Shown in pieces: positions 8,661 through 17,932 of a stretch of 64,000 bases of DNA; position 1 is the first letter of the stretch, and each line of letters starts with the position of its first letter. Position numbers and translations under genes: made by a program. The notes under the pieces are model-generated. The model did no database searches. It was given only the letters and a program-made list of their open reading frames with translations, and had not been told where the DNA came from. Origin of the DNA: Comamonas koreensis. GTDB lineage: Bacteria > Pseudomonadota > Gammaproteobacteria > Burkholderiales > Burkholderiaceae_C. The stretch is from the NCBI RefSeq assembly GCF_014076495.1, contig NZ_CP043575.1, positions 3,286,001 to 3,350,000 of the forward strand, given 5' to 3'.

Positions 8661-10769
8661 TCAGGGCTGCAAGCCCAGCGCTGCATTGACCTTGGCCATG
8701 CTTTGCGATGCCTGGTAGAGCGCCTGGGCCAGGTTCTGGCACTGCACCGGGTTCAGCGCGGTGCCGGCTGTGTCGCCCACCTGGCTGTCATCGGCGGGCA
8801 CGCCCAGCTCTTGCATGCGCTGGCGCAGCTTGGCCAGGCTGTCTTGCAGCTGCTGGTTCAGGCCCGGGTTGGCATTGGCCAGCACGGGGCCCAGCACTTG
8901 CTGGGCCTTGTTGGCCGCAGCCCAGCTGCCGTAGAAAAACTGCAGCACGGCCAGGCCCTGCTCGGGCGTGGTCGCCTCGCCAGGGATCAGCGTCGAGGCG
9001 CGCTCCAGCGCCTTGGCCGCAGCGGCAGCAATCGACTGGGGCTGCAAGGCCGCGTCACCCAGGCGCTGGGCCAGTTGTTGCACATCCTGCTGCAAGCTGG
9101 TGGCCAGCGGCAGCAGCTGGTCTGCCGCCTCACCCGCTTGCAGGCCAGCAGCAATGCGCTGCAGCCCCACAAAGGCCGGGTCCTTGTCGCGCAGCGCAAA
9201 GTCTGCGGCACGCGCATCGATGCGGCCATTCAAATCACCATACTGCACCGCCAGCGGTGCCAGCTTTTGGTACTGGCCACGCGCCAGCGCTGCCAGCTGC
9301 TGCGCATCGGCGGGGTAGCCGTCTTGCGGCATCGCGCCGGCTTCCAGCGGGTGGGCCAGGCGCTGCTGCAGCGCATCGACCATCTCTTGCAGGCTGGCCG
9401 TCTCGGTCAGCATATAGACCTGGTACTCGGCCAGTGCGCCCAGGAAGGCGGTCACCGGCGGCTTGGCCGCCTCGGCCTTGAAGGCGTCCGAGGTCGTCAC
9501 CGTCAGGCTGCCACGCGCGGCGTTGAGCAGGCCGCAGGTCATCTCGTAATTGCCTGGCACCAGGCGAGCGCTCAGCTGCTGCGTCATGCCTGGCAGAATG
9601 TTCTCGCGCTCTTCGAGCACCATCACGCCGTCCAGAATCTCCCACTCCAGCGCGCGCTGCGATTGGTTGACGATGCGGAAGATCACCTTGCCTGCCGGCA
9701 CCGTCACCGCATTGGGGGTGCAGGTGCCCTGGTTGATCTCAATGGTCACCACTGGCACGCCATCGGCTGAGGTGGCGCTACCCGCAGCAGCGCCGCTGGC
9801 ATGCGGCGCGGTCGATGCCTGCCAGAAGGCAGCAGCGCCCAGCAGGAACACGACCACACTGCCCAGCACCACCGGGCCCAGACGCGGCGCAGATTCTGCA
9901 GCGGGCACGGGGGTCGGTGCAGCGGCGCGGGTGGGCGCGGCAGGCACGCCGGCCACAGCAGGCGCCACCTTGACCGGCCAGAAAAACATCACCAAGGTCA
10001 CGGCCAGGTACAGCGCCCAGGCCAGCACTTCGCCGACGACTGGCGCATGCATATAGCCCAGCAGGCCGCCCAGAATCACGCCCAGCGGGCTGTCCTCGGG
10101 CAAAACACCGCTGCTATCGAACACGACTTGCTGCAGCTGGTTCCAGACACCAGCCTCATGCAGGCGGCGCACCGCACCAGCCAGCAGGCCAGCCGCGACC
10201 ACCAAGATAAAGACGCCGGTGTAGCGGAAGAACTGGCGCAGATTGATGCGCACACCGCCTTTGTAGAGTCCAATGCCCAGCAGCACCGACAGCGCCACGC
10301 CGAGGAAGGCGCCAGCCGCTGCGCCCCAGCCCGAGCTTTGCTGAAAGATGGCGAGCAAGAAGAAGACCGATTCCACCCCTTCGCGGGCGACGGCCAGAAA
10401 GACCATGCCGATCAGCGCCCAGCTGGCACTGCCCGAGGTGCTGAGCGCCTTGTCGACCGAGGCCTGCAACTCGCCCTTGATCGAGCGCGAGGCCTTGCGC
10501 ATCCAGAAAACCATGCCCGTCAGCATGCCCACGGCGATAAAACCGACCAGGCCTTCAAACAGCTCCTGCTGCTTTTGCGGAAACTCGGCCGCCATCCACT
10601 GCAGGCCAGCGCCGACAAACAGCGACAGGCCCAGCGCGAGAAACACCCCGGCCCAAACGGCGGGCATCAGGCGGGCGCGGCCCGTGTGGCGCAGGAAACT
10701 GGCAATGATGCCAACGATCAGCGCGGCCTCAATGCCCTCGCGCAACATAATCAAAAAAGGAACCAGCAT
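8661..10769 (-). CDS. efeU: Fused EfeU-EfeO iron permease (FTR1 + cupredoxin + M75 domains)
   Basis: A 702-residue fusion. Residues 1-260 are the FTR1-type permease with seven membrane segments and the iron motifs REGIEA (residue 11) and REGVES (about 130). A Pro/Ala-rich linker and an extra membrane segment (about 300-320) lead to a cupredoxin-like domain (VVTIEINQGTCTPNAVTVPA to ARGSLTVT, about 345-430) and an M75-like domain up to 702. In E. coli EfeU and EfeO are separate. The family HxxE of the M75 domain is here QRIA (FVGLQRIAAGLQ), so the fused EfeO half may be structural. First gene of the operon; no proximal canonical Fur box was found. Confidence 0.92.
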   Translation of the reverse strand: MLVPFLIMLREGIEAALIVGIIASFLRHTGRARLMPAVWAGVFLALGLSLFVGAGLQWMAAEFPQKQQELFEGLVGFIAVGMLTGMVFWMRKASRSIKGELQASVDKALSTSGSASWALIGMVFLAVAREGVESVFFLLAIFQQSSGWGAAAGAFLGVALSVLLGIGLYKGGVRINLRQFFRYTGVFILVVAAGLLAGAVRRLHEAGVWNQLQQVVFDSSGVLPEDSPLGVILGGLLGYMHAPVVGEVLAWALYLAVTLVMFFWPVKVAPAVAGVPAAPTRAAAPTPVPAAESAPRLGPVVLGSVVVFLLGAAAFWQASTAPHASGAAAGSATSADGVPVVTIEINQGTCTPNAVTVPAGKVIFRIVNQSQRALEWEILDGVMVLEERENILPGMTQQLSARLVPGNYEMTCGLLNAARGSLTVTTSDAFKAEAAKPPVTAFLGALAEYQVYMLTETASLQEMVDALQQRLAHPLEAGAMPQDGYPADAQQLAALARGQYQKLAPLAVQYGDLNGRIDARAADFALRDKDPAFVGLQRIAAGLQAGEAADQLLPLATSLQQDVQQLAQRLGDAALQPQSIAAAAAKALERASTLIPGEATTPEQGLAVLQFFYGSWAAANKAQQVLGPVLANANPGLNQQLQDSLAKLRQRMQELGVPADDSQVGDTAGTALNPVQCQNLAQALYQASQSMAKVNAALGLQP

Positions 10770-11144
10770 GTAATGTGTTGCTCAAGCCGGGGGCGCATGC
10801 CAAGGGCCGCGCCGCCTGCTGATCTTTCTCAGTTCTGTCGATAAATGCCCAACCGCGCCGAACGGCCCACGGCCAGCCGCAGGCAGACAATGCGGCGATG
10901 CAGCAAAGGCAGGTGCAGCATGTTAAGACCAAATCGCCGTCGCAGTCAGCGCAACCGAAGGCCGCCTACACGCGGGCACAGCATTTACAAGCAAAAACGC
11001 ATATCTTATCATCGCGCACATGGCTTTGAAGCTATCAATTAGATAGCACCGGCCATCCAAGAAACACCCATGCCGCCATCATGGCGTAAGGCTGGCTTCA
11101 GCCTCGGCTCCTCTCCCGCACCGCACTGGGGTCCTGGCCAGCAG
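10770..11144. promoter_or_regulatory. Upstream region of the efe operon with a weak Fur-like half-site
   Basis: No gene seen in these 375 bases between the efe operon and the response-regulator gene (both minus strand). Around 10998-11016 the minus strand reads GCGATGATAAGATATGC, which matches one arm of a Fur box (ATGATAA) but not a full palindrome. Iron control is expected from the operon's function; this site is only a candidate. Confidence 0.3.
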
Positions 11145-11753
11145 CTAGACGCCCAGCTTTTCAGTCAGGCGCACCAGATCGGCCACTGAGCTCAGCTGCA
11201 GCTTGCGCATCGCATTGCTACGCCGCACTTTCACCGTCACCTCACTCAGCTGCAGCTGGTGCGCAATCTGCTTGTTGAGCAGGCCCTGCACCACCAGCCG
11301 CACCACCTCGCGCTCGCCCTCGGAGAGCGCCTGCCAGCGGCCATGGCTCTCGGCCCGGTCCGCATCCTGCAGGCGCCGGGCGCGGTCTTGCGCAATGCCG
11401 TGGTGGATGGCATCGAGCAGATCCTGGTCCCGAAAAGGTTTGGCCAGAAAGTCGATGGCGCCCTGCTTGATGGCCTTGACGCCCATCGCAATATCGCCGT
11501 GTCCGGTGATGAAGACCACGGGCAGCAGCAGGCCCAGGCTCTGCATCTGGCGCTGGAACTCCATGCCGCTTTGCCCGGGCATGCGCACATCGAGCACCAG
11601 GCAGGCGGGCGCATCAGCGGGCGGATGCGCCAGAAATTCGGCCGCAGAGGCGAAGGAGCGCACAGGCAAGCCGACAGAGGCGAGCAGATCCTCCAGCGCG
11701 GCGCGCACCGAGTGGTCGTCATCGACCACATAGACCATCGCAGCTTCCGTCAT
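11145..11753 (-). CDS. FixJ/NarL-type response regulator
   Basis: A 202-residue two-domain regulator. The receiver starts MVYVVDDDHSVRAALEDLL, has the phospho-acceptor Asp in CLVLDVRMPGQSG and the conserved Lys in FLAKPF. The C-terminal LuxR-type helix-turn-helix is ALSEGEREVVRLVVQGLLNKQIAHQLQLSEVTVKVRRSNA. The start overlaps the stop of the upstream sensor kinase gene by four bases (ATGA), so the two are translationally coupled and form a cognate pair. The neighbouring porin is a plausible target (inference). Confidence 0.92.
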   Translation of the reverse strand: MTEAAMVYVVDDDHSVRAALEDLLASVGLPVRSFASAAEFLAHPPADAPACLVLDVRMPGQSGMEFQRQMQSLGLLLPVVFITGHGDIAMGVKAIKQGAIDFLAKPFRDQDLLDAIHHGIAQDRARRLQDADRAESHGRWQALSEGEREVVRLVVQGLLNKQIAHQLQLSEVTVKVRRSNAMRKLQLSSVADLVRLTEKLGV

Positions 11754-12823
11754 GCCAGGCCCTCCTGCGGCGCCACCGGCACGCTGAATGCAAACACCGC
11801 CCCACCCTGTAGATGGGGCTCCGCCCAGATATGGCCACCATTGCTCTCGACAATGCTGCGGCTGATGCTCAGCCCCACGCCAATGCCCTCATGCTTGGTG
11901 GTCCAGAAAGGTTCAAACACCTGCTCCTGCGCACCAGCGGGCAGGCCCGGGCCGCCATCCGATACCCGAAACACCAGCTTGTCCTGCAGCTGCAGCGATT
12001 CCACCAGGATGGTGCGGCGCGCTATATCCACCAAGGCCGTGGCCTCCATCGCATTGAGCACCAGATTGGCGATGACCTGCTGGACCTGCACCGGATCGGC
12101 CAGCGCCAGGGGAAGGCCAGCGGCCAGATCGGCACGCATCGCGATGTCCAGTCGCTGTATCTCCGCCTGGGACAGCGCCAGCACTTCGCGCACGGCGGCG
12201 TTGAAGACAAAGGGCCTGGGGCTGGCGGGTTCGCCCTTGCTGAGCTTGCGCACCCGGCCAATGATGGCGCTGGCCCGGTCGGCATCGCCCAGAATGCGCA
12301 AGAGCGCCTGCCGGGCCTTGTCCAGGTTGGGCGGGTCTTGCTCCATCCAGCGCTGGCAGGCATGGCCGCTGGTCACGATCGCTGCCAACGGCTGGTTGAG
12401 CTCATGCGCAATCGAGGTGGTCAAGCCCTCCAGGCTGTGGATGCGCGAGATGCGCAAGAGCCTGGCCTGGGCCTCATGGGCGGCCGCGCGCGCCAATTCC
12501 GCCCTGCAGGCCAGGTAGCCCGTGATCAGAATGGCCACCGTGCTGATCAGCATATTGATCTGGCCTGCGCGCAGGTCGCCATAGCGGGTGATGAAAAAGC
12601 TCAGCCAAGTCAGCGCAATGCAGCTGCCGGTGAGCACCATGAGCCCCCGCAAGGCCAGCACATGGGCCATCGCCACAATGACCACGGTGTAGAACACCGA
12701 CACCGCCACTTCGTAACGGGTCGCCGTGTCGATCAGAAACAGCAGCACCAGCGCGAGCACCATCGCCATGACGTGCAGGCCTGGGCGGCGCCAGAGTTGG
12801 GGTGGCAGGAACGGGGTCGTCAT
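11750..12823 (-). CDS. Membrane sensor histidine kinase
   Basis: A 357-residue kinase. About four membrane segments fill the first 100 residues (LHVMAMVLALVLLFLI and following) with only short loops, so the signal is probably sensed in or at the membrane. The dimerisation box is SIAHELNQPLAAIV. The catalytic domain has the N box NLVLNAMEA, the G1 box SDGGPGLP and the G2 box GIGVGLSISRSIVESNGG, typical of FixL/DctB-type kinases. No PAS domain is seen. I chose ATG at 12823 (MTTPFLPPQ); 12838 is in frame. Coupled to the response regulator at 11145-11753. Confidence 0.9.
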   Translation of the reverse strand: MTTPFLPPQLWRRPGLHVMAMVLALVLLFLIDTATRYEVAVSVFYTVVIVAMAHVLALRGLMVLTGSCIALTWLSFFITRYGDLRAGQINMLISTVAILITGYLACRAELARAAAHEAQARLLRISRIHSLEGLTTSIAHELNQPLAAIVTSGHACQRWMEQDPPNLDKARQALLRILGDADRASAIIGRVRKLSKGEPASPRPFVFNAAVREVLALSQAEIQRLDIAMRADLAAGLPLALADPVQVQQVIANLVLNAMEATALVDIARRTILVESLQLQDKLVFRVSDGGPGLPAGAQEQVFEPFWTTKHEGIGVGLSISRSIVESNGGHIWAEPHLQGGAVFAFSVPVAPQEGLA

Positions 12824-12912
12824 CAGAAACACGCACACAAAGCGGCGCTGGGTTGCAGGGATCGCAAAAGGCTACCACGTCAACGGCAACGTGGGACCAA
12901 AGGCCCCCCACA

Positions 12913-14121
12913 TCAAAAACGGGTGTTCAGTCCAAAAGCCACCCGGCTCACGGTGGTCTGGCTGGCATCCACGGCCGCATCCAGTGCATAGGCACGCCCA
13001 TGGGCAACAAAGGCATAGACACTGGTGCTCAGCGACAGCGGGTGGATATAGCCCAACGACATCACCTGGCTGGTTTTCGCGCGCGCACCGCTGTCCTGCC
13101 AATCCCAGTTGGGCCGCGCCTGGGACCACTGTGCTTGCAGCTCGCCGTGGTTCAGAGGGATGGACACACCCAGATAGAGCGCGTCCAGGCGGCCGCCATC
13201 GATGAACTCGATCGGCCCCAGCCCCTTGAGCCCGGCCGCCTGCAAATCCGCCGAACCATCGCCGCCATTGCGCCCGACAAAGCCATTGCGCTGGCGGCTC
13301 CAGCCCGCCGCCAGGCGTGCCACGCCAAAGTTGTAGCTGGCACCCAGTTGCGCGGCACTGGGGTGCCGGCCCGCCAAGCCAGCGTGCAAAAGGACGGCAT
13401 TGGCCTGCTCCCAGCTCGCAGCCAGCAGCCAGGGGCCGTCCTCATAGCGCAGTGCCAAACTGTAGAGCTTGTGGGTGGCGCTGCCCGTCGTGCCTGCGGC
13501 TGGCGCGTCACCCGCATCAAAGCTGTAACTGGCGCCCAGCTGTACACCGCCCCACTGCGGGCTGCGCCAGCTGATCTGCTGGGACACCTGGTAGTTGTCC
13601 GAGGCCCGCAACAAGGCGCCCACACCAAAGCTCTTCCAGGACCCGACCTCGATCGCACTGACAAAGGCCTGGCCCACGGTGTACTGGCGCCCCAGGCGCA
13701 GCTCGCCCAGGCTCGCATTGCCCACCCCCACCCAGGACTGGTAGTTGAACGGCCTTGCCGGGTCATCGGGCGCGCCGTGGGTGGCATCCAGGCCGCCTTC
13801 CAGCGCAAAGGCGGCGTAGCTGCTGCCACCCAGTGCCTCGCGGCCCTGCAGGCCCCAGAGCGAATCGGACTGGCCGCCACTCAGCAGGCTCTTTTGCGTT
13901 GGCGCCCCGCTCACCCGGGTCCAGCCGATGGCGGCATCGACCGTGCCATACAGGCGCAGGCTGGTCTGCGCCAGGGCTGGCATTGCGGCTGCGGCGGCCA
14001 GTGCGGCTGCACCGCTGGACAGCGTACGGGCCCAAGCCCGGCGGACGGATGGCTGCCGGGGCGGGGCCGAGCGCAAGGCGACCCTGGGAAAAAACAATGG
14101 CGACATAGCGGGCTCGGTCAT
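12913..14121 (-). CDS. Outer-membrane porin (Gram-negative general porin family)
   Basis: A 402-residue trimeric-type porin. After a long N-terminus, a signal peptide ends at MPALAQ and the mature protein begins TSLRLYGTVDAAIGWTRVSG, the usual start of Burkholderiales porins. Gly-rich amphipathic strands follow (YAAFALEGGLDATHG, GELRLGRQYTVGQAF), and the protein ends in VAFGLNTRF with the terminal Phe needed for assembly by the BAM complex. Start at 14121 (MTEPAMSPLF); 14106 is an alternative. It sits between the CorA-like cluster and the two-component pair, all on the minus strand; there are 137 bases between it and the last CorA-like gene. Confidence 0.9.
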   Translation of the reverse strand: MTEPAMSPLFFPRVALRSAPPRQPSVRRAWARTLSSGAAALAAAAAMPALAQTSLRLYGTVDAAIGWTRVSGAPTQKSLLSGGQSDSLWGLQGREALGGSSYAAFALEGGLDATHGAPDDPARPFNYQSWVGVGNASLGELRLGRQYTVGQAFVSAIEVGSWKSFGVGALLRASDNYQVSQQISWRSPQWGGVQLGASYSFDAGDAPAAGTTGSATHKLYSLALRYEDGPWLLAASWEQANAVLLHAGLAGRHPSAAQLGASYNFGVARLAAGWSRQRNGFVGRNGGDGSADLQAAGLKGLGPIEFIDGGRLDALYLGVSIPLNHGELQAQWSQARPNWDWQDSGARAKTSQVMSLGYIHPLSLSTSVYAFVAHGRAYALDAAVDASQTTVSRVAFGLNTRF

Positions 14122-14258
14122 GGCGCGGCCAGGGCGCTGTCGCATCCTGCGACGGGCGCAGCGGCCTGGCTGCTGAAAAAGGGGCAGGTGAAAGATAAAG
14201 GGCAAACGGCGGGTGAGGCAATGGCGCAAAAACAACCGATGCAATGGACTTGGTGCTG

Positions 14259-15167
14259 TCATCGCAATGTGCCCGAGTGCTTGACCATCCAGACAGGGAT
14301 GGCGGTGAGCACCAATACGGCGAGCAACTGCATCCAGAGCGAGCCCTGCCAGGACAGCTCGGGCATCACCCGAAAATTCTGGCCATACCAGTTGATCAGG
14401 GCCGTACCCGGAATAAAGGCCGCCCAGAGCACACTGAATACCTTGGTCACATTCAGGTCGCTCATTGCCACCGTTTCCTCGGCCGCACGGCGGTGGAAGC
14501 GCTGGCGATCGAGCATGCAGCGAGCCCGCCGCTGTACGCCCTCGATCTCGGCCAGCAGCGCATCCACATGAATGCTCTGCAGCTGTGATCCCTGCCAAGC
14601 ACCGCGGCGCAGCTGCATGGCTGCCTGGGCCAGGTCATCGAGCGCCTGCACAACCACCGACAGCGGCCGGTGGAGCATGGACAGATGGCTGTCTACATCG
14701 GTCAGGTCTTGGGCACCCCGGGTGCCGGGCGTGCCCACCGTCAACTGGAAGCTCCGCAGCGAGCGCATCGAGGTCGCCAGCCCCTTGTCGATGCCGTCCA
14801 GCACCAGACCGGTCTGGCCCAGCAACTGGTGCAGCAGCACCAGCGCGACGGCATGCGCGCTGCCCGCAGGCAAGCCCTGCGCCTTGAAGCGCTCGAGCGC
14901 CTGACCCGGGCGCAGCATGCGGTAGCCTGTCTCGACCGTGTAGAGCGCCTGCGCATCCGCAGCCTGGTGCCACAGCAGATCGGCCACCAGCACCCTCCCG
15001 TCTTGCACGCGCGCGCATCGGATGCGCATCGCAGCACCCGCACCCCATTGGCGCTGCGCGGTTGTTGGCAGCAGGTCGATGCCATGGCGCCTGCCCAGGT
15101 CATCGAGCGCCTGGGGGCTGGCGGCATGCAGGCGCGTCCATAGAGGCAAGGTTTGATCCCACGTCAT
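14259..15167 (-). CDS. CorA-like membrane protein (third of three), YGQNF variant
   Basis: A 302-residue CorA-superfamily protein: a long, mostly helical cytoplasmic N-terminal region, then two C-terminal membrane segments separated by the pore-mouth loop. The family signature YGMNFxxMPEL appears as YGQNFRVMPEL, with Gln for Met. The chain ends VWMVKHSGTLR, like the basic CorA tail. The start overlaps the stop of the next upstream CorA-like gene (ATGA), so it is translationally coupled. It is the most diverged of the three in its N-terminal half. Transport of a divalent cation (Mg, Co, Ni or Zn) is expected from the family, direction unknown. Confidence 0.85.
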   Translation of the reverse strand: MTWDQTLPLWTRLHAASPQALDDLGRRHGIDLLPTTAQRQWGAGAAMRIRCARVQDGRVLVADLLWHQAADAQALYTVETGYRMLRPGQALERFKAQGLPAGSAHAVALVLLHQLLGQTGLVLDGIDKGLATSMRSLRSFQLTVGTPGTRGAQDLTDVDSHLSMLHRPLSVVVQALDDLAQAAMQLRRGAWQGSQLQSIHVDALLAEIEGVQRRARCMLDRQRFHRRAAEETVAMSDLNVTKVFSVLWAAFIPGTALINWYGQNFRVMPELSWQGSLWMQLLAVLVLTAIPVWMVKHSGTLR

Positions 15168-16117
15168 CGCATCCACCCCTTGCGTTTGATGTAGGCCAGC
15201 GGCACCAGCGCGAACAGGCCTGTCAGCCCCATGACCATCCACTCCCCCCAAGGCAGCGCCAGCTCGGGCATGTAGGCAAAGTTCTGCCCGTAAAACGCAG
15301 CGACCAGGGTGGGAGGTGTGAAAACAGCGGTGACCACGGTGAACACCTTGATCACCTGGTTCTGCTTGATATCGAGGGTCGTCATCAGTGACTGCTGCAG
15401 GTTGCGGATCTTGTCATGCTGAAACCGGGCATAGCGCCGCAGGCTGTGGATGTCCGACAGCTGCACCGGCAAGCGCTGCCCCCAGTGTGCATCGCCTGCC
15501 GCGCGCCGCAGCCAACGGCCTGCACGCGCCAGCATCAACTGCCCCTCAACCGCCTTGGCCACCAGCTCCTCGGCCTCACCCAGTGCCATGGCGGTGCTGG
15601 CGATATCCGCCACCCCTGCCTGGCGCTTGGCGGTGTCAAACCCGCCGCTGGCCGCGGCCACGGCATCGCTGCGCTCGTCCAGGCGCGCGGCGATATCGCG
15701 CAAGCTGGCATGGGCCGCGTCGTTGAGTGCGTCGAGCATGCAGAACATCGCTGTGCAGGGGTCGAGGGCGCAGCCATCGCCCATGGACGCGAGCAGTTGC
15801 TCGCCAGCCTGGTCCAGGGCATGCAGGCGCGGGCCCTGCTCCACGCTGATGAGCCGCTCCTTGCCGAGCGCAAAAAGCACGACCGTCTCCCGGAACGCCT
15901 CGTCCTGGAGCAGGACCAGCTCCAAAGGGATGACGATAAAGTCGCCTTCCTGCGTTGCCGCCCGGCCGCGCTCCCAGGACAGGTTGAGCCTATGCAGACG
16001 CTGCGCAGCCGCCAGCGACTCGCCCTGCTGGGCGTTGAGGCGCAGCCAGCCGGCCTGGGCCAGGCGGGCGTCTATGAGGCCACCGGCCGCGTGGCAGTGG
16101 ATACGGGCCTCGCTCAT
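15164..16117 (-). CDS. CorA-like membrane protein (second of three), YGQNF variant
   Basis: A 317-residue CorA-superfamily protein. The cytoplasmic part includes DFIVIPLELVLLQDEAF and a long helix bundle, and the stalk helix reads LDIKQNQVIKVFTVVTAVF before the first membrane segment. The pore loop is YGQNFAYMPEL, keeping MPEL but with Gln in place of the Met of GMN. The tail is IKRKGWMR, typical of CorA. It overlaps by four bases both the small one-TM gene upstream and the CorA-like gene downstream, so three proteins are made from one coupled mRNA segment. Confidence 0.88.
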   Translation of the reverse strand: MSEARIHCHAAGGLIDARLAQAGWLRLNAQQGESLAAAQRLHRLNLSWERGRAATQEGDFIVIPLELVLLQDEAFRETVVLFALGKERLISVEQGPRLHALDQAGEQLLASMGDGCALDPCTAMFCMLDALNDAAHASLRDIAARLDERSDAVAAASGGFDTAKRQAGVADIASTAMALGEAEELVAKAVEGQLMLARAGRWLRRAAGDAHWGQRLPVQLSDIHSLRRYARFQHDKIRNLQQSLMTTLDIKQNQVIKVFTVVTAVFTPPTLVAAFYGQNFAYMPELALPWGEWMVMGLTGLFALVPLAYIKRKGWMR

Positions 16118-16440
16118 CGCTGCACCTCACTGGCGGTCGGCGCGGGTTCAGCGGCTTGCTTGGCCCTGTCCTGCTGGTCCAGCACATAGCCCCCATACAG
16201 ATGCAGCGCGGCAAAGCTGCCCAGGATGAGTGCATACAGCACGATCACCGCGATCATGATTTCGCGCTCAATCTGCGCGGTACGCGGGCGGCTGGCACGT
16301 GCCTCGTTGATCGCCTGGCGGCGCTGCGATGCGGCCTGGCTAGCATCTTGCAAGCTCAGGTCGGCATTCCACACCAGGCCTTCGAGTTGGCGGTTGAGCG
16401 TGGTGTAGCTAAAGCTAATTTTGTCAGTCGTTGGCGGCAT
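16114..16440 (-). CDS. Small one-TM protein coupled to a CorA-like gene
   Basis: A 108-residue protein not recognised from any family. The first 70 residues are hydrophilic and helical (LQDASQAASQRRQAINEARA), then one membrane segment (IAVIVLYALILGSFAALHLY) and a short tail. A ribosome binding site (TGGAG) precedes the ATG. The stop overlaps the start of the CorA-like gene 15164-16117. A similar small protein precedes the first CorA-like gene in the same way, so these look like dedicated accessory subunits or regulators of the channels (inference). Confidence 0.72.
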   Translation of the reverse strand: MPPTTDKISFSYTTLNRQLEGLVWNADLSLQDASQAASQRRQAINEARASRPRTAQIEREIMIAVIVLYALILGSFAALHLYGGYVLDQQDRAKQAAEPAPTASEVQR

Positions 16441-16527
16441 CAGAAATACTCCAGGTAGGGGGTCACAGACTTCGCACTGCTTCTTGCGGCAAGCAGAAAT
16501 GTGGTCTTTGCAATGGCATCGCTGCGC

Positions 16528-17478
16528 TCAACGCAGCCAGCCGCGGTGTTTGACATAGAGCAGCGGCAGCAGCGCCAACCCAGCCGTCAGGGCGATGGTG
16601 AAGGGCTCGCCGTATTGCCACTCAAGGATCGGCATGCGGGCAACGTTCATGCTGTAGTAGGTAGAGATCAGCATCGCGGGCAGGAACAGGGCCGTCACGA
16701 CGGAGAACACCTTGACGATCTGGTTTTGCTTGACGTTCAGCGCCATGTTGTTGGTGGTCTGGAGCAGGCGCACCCGGTCATGCACAAAGCTCTCATGCTC
16801 CTCCACGGCCTCGATGTCTTCGATCAAGGTGCTAAGCAGCGGCTGGAGAGGCGCATCAGCTAGGGGCATCCGCGCCAGCGCATGGCGGGCCGCCAGCGCC
16901 AGCTGCAGCTGGCTCTCCAGGCAATCGGACAGCAGCTCTTCGACCTCGCCCAGGTCCAGCTGCGCTGCCACCACATCGCTTACGCCAAAATCGCGGTCCC
17001 GCGCCTCCAGGCTGCCCAGCACCGCGTTGGTCTGCACCAGCACGCGCCCCAGATCGCTGTTGAGCGAGTCCAGCAACGCATCGGTCGCATCATTGATGGC
17101 CTGCAGGACCAGCACAAAACTCTCGAATGCCCGCGCTCCATGGCCTTGGCGTTGCATCCTGGCTTGCGCCATCTCCAGCGCCTGGGGTGCGTCGCTGGGC
17201 TCCAGAGAAAGGAGCATGTCCCGGCCAAGCACAAAAATGACGCGACTGGCTCTCTTGCAGCCTTGCTCCACGCCTAAAAACGTGATCGCAAAGTAGCTGA
17301 ACTCGCCATCCTGGCTCAGGTTGCGTTGCAGGCCGTAGGCTATGTCCAGCCCCAGGCTTTGCTTGATGTCTGCCAGCTTGCCAGGCTCATCGGCACGGAT
17401 CCGCAGCCACTGGGGCACAGCGTCCCCGTTGGCATCGGCAGCGGGTTGGAACAGGTGGGAGCTACGCTGCATACTCAT
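16528..17478 (-). CDS. CorA-like membrane protein (first of three), YSMN variant
   Basis: A 316-residue CorA-superfamily protein. The stalk helix NNMALNVKQNQIVKVFSVVT leads to two membrane segments with the loop YSMNVARMP in place of YGMNFxxMPEL: Gly is Ser, Phe is Val, and the acidic MPEL end is changed to MPIL. The chain ends VKHRGWLR. The changed signature suggests altered ion selectivity or a ZntB-like role (inference). Its start overlaps the stop of the upstream small membrane protein by four bases. It is the first CorA-like gene of the cluster in transcription order. Confidence 0.87.
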   Translation of the reverse strand: MSMQRSSHLFQPAADANGDAVPQWLRIRADEPGKLADIKQSLGLDIAYGLQRNLSQDGEFSYFAITFLGVEQGCKRASRVIFVLGRDMLLSLEPSDAPQALEMAQARMQRQGHGARAFESFVLVLQAINDATDALLDSLNSDLGRVLVQTNAVLGSLEARDRDFGVSDVVAAQLDLGEVEELLSDCLESQLQLALAARHALARMPLADAPLQPLLSTLIEDIEAVEEHESFVHDRVRLLQTTNNMALNVKQNQIVKVFSVVTALFLPAMLISTYYSMNVARMPILEWQYGEPFTIALTAGLALLPLLYVKHRGWLR

Positions 17479-17804
17479 GGCGACGGCTCCTGCACGGATG
17501 CATCGGATGTGAGAGAACGCGCGCTTTCGTAAAAGCCCGCGTGCGAGCCCGAGGTGGACGAGGTCTTGGTATCCCGGTGGTAGTTGCCAAAATGCAAAGC
17601 TGCCACGGCAAGCAACAAGATGCCCCAGGTAAGACCCAGCATCGACAAGGACAGGCGCTCATAGCGTGACCAGTGCCGGGGCCGCTGCGGCGGCACTGCA
17701 AAGGGGCGGCGTGCAGGCCGGCTCCAGACGAGGCCATGGAGGGCCCGCTCGGTGTTGACCGGCAGTGGTAATCCACCGGGCGACGGGTATTGGGAAGATG
17801 GCAT
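17475..17804 (-). CDS. Small one-TM protein coupled to the first CorA-like gene
   Basis: A 109-residue protein, not recognised. The first 60 residues are Pro- and Arg-rich; one membrane segment follows (LSMLGLTWGILLLAVAALHF) and then a polar tail. I chose the ATG at 17804 (MPSSQYPSPG), preceded by AGGA. It overlaps the CorA-like gene at 17478 by ATGA. Its architecture (polar N-terminus, one helix, short tail, four-base overlap with a CorA gene) parallels the protein at 16114-16440, although the sequences are not clearly alike. Confidence 0.68.
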   Translation of the reverse strand: MPSSQYPSPGGLPLPVNTERALHGLVWSRPARRPFAVPPQRPRHWSRYERLSLSMLGLTWGILLLAVAALHFGNYHRDTKTSSTSGSHAGFYESARSLTSDASVQEPSP

Positions 17805-17932
17805 GGTGCATCCTGGTTGGCGCAGCCCTGCCCGGCCCTGGCGCGCAAAAGCGCGTGCCAGGGGCTGGCGGGATAGCGGGTTGGCAAGAAAAGGGCTGCA
17901 GGCGCCGCGTGTGGCAACGCGCAGCGCAGGTG

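Noticed and set aside
10998..11016. Full Fur box for the efe operon
   Set aside because: Only one arm matches and it is over 200 bases from the start codon; kept only as a weak candidate inside the intergenic entry.
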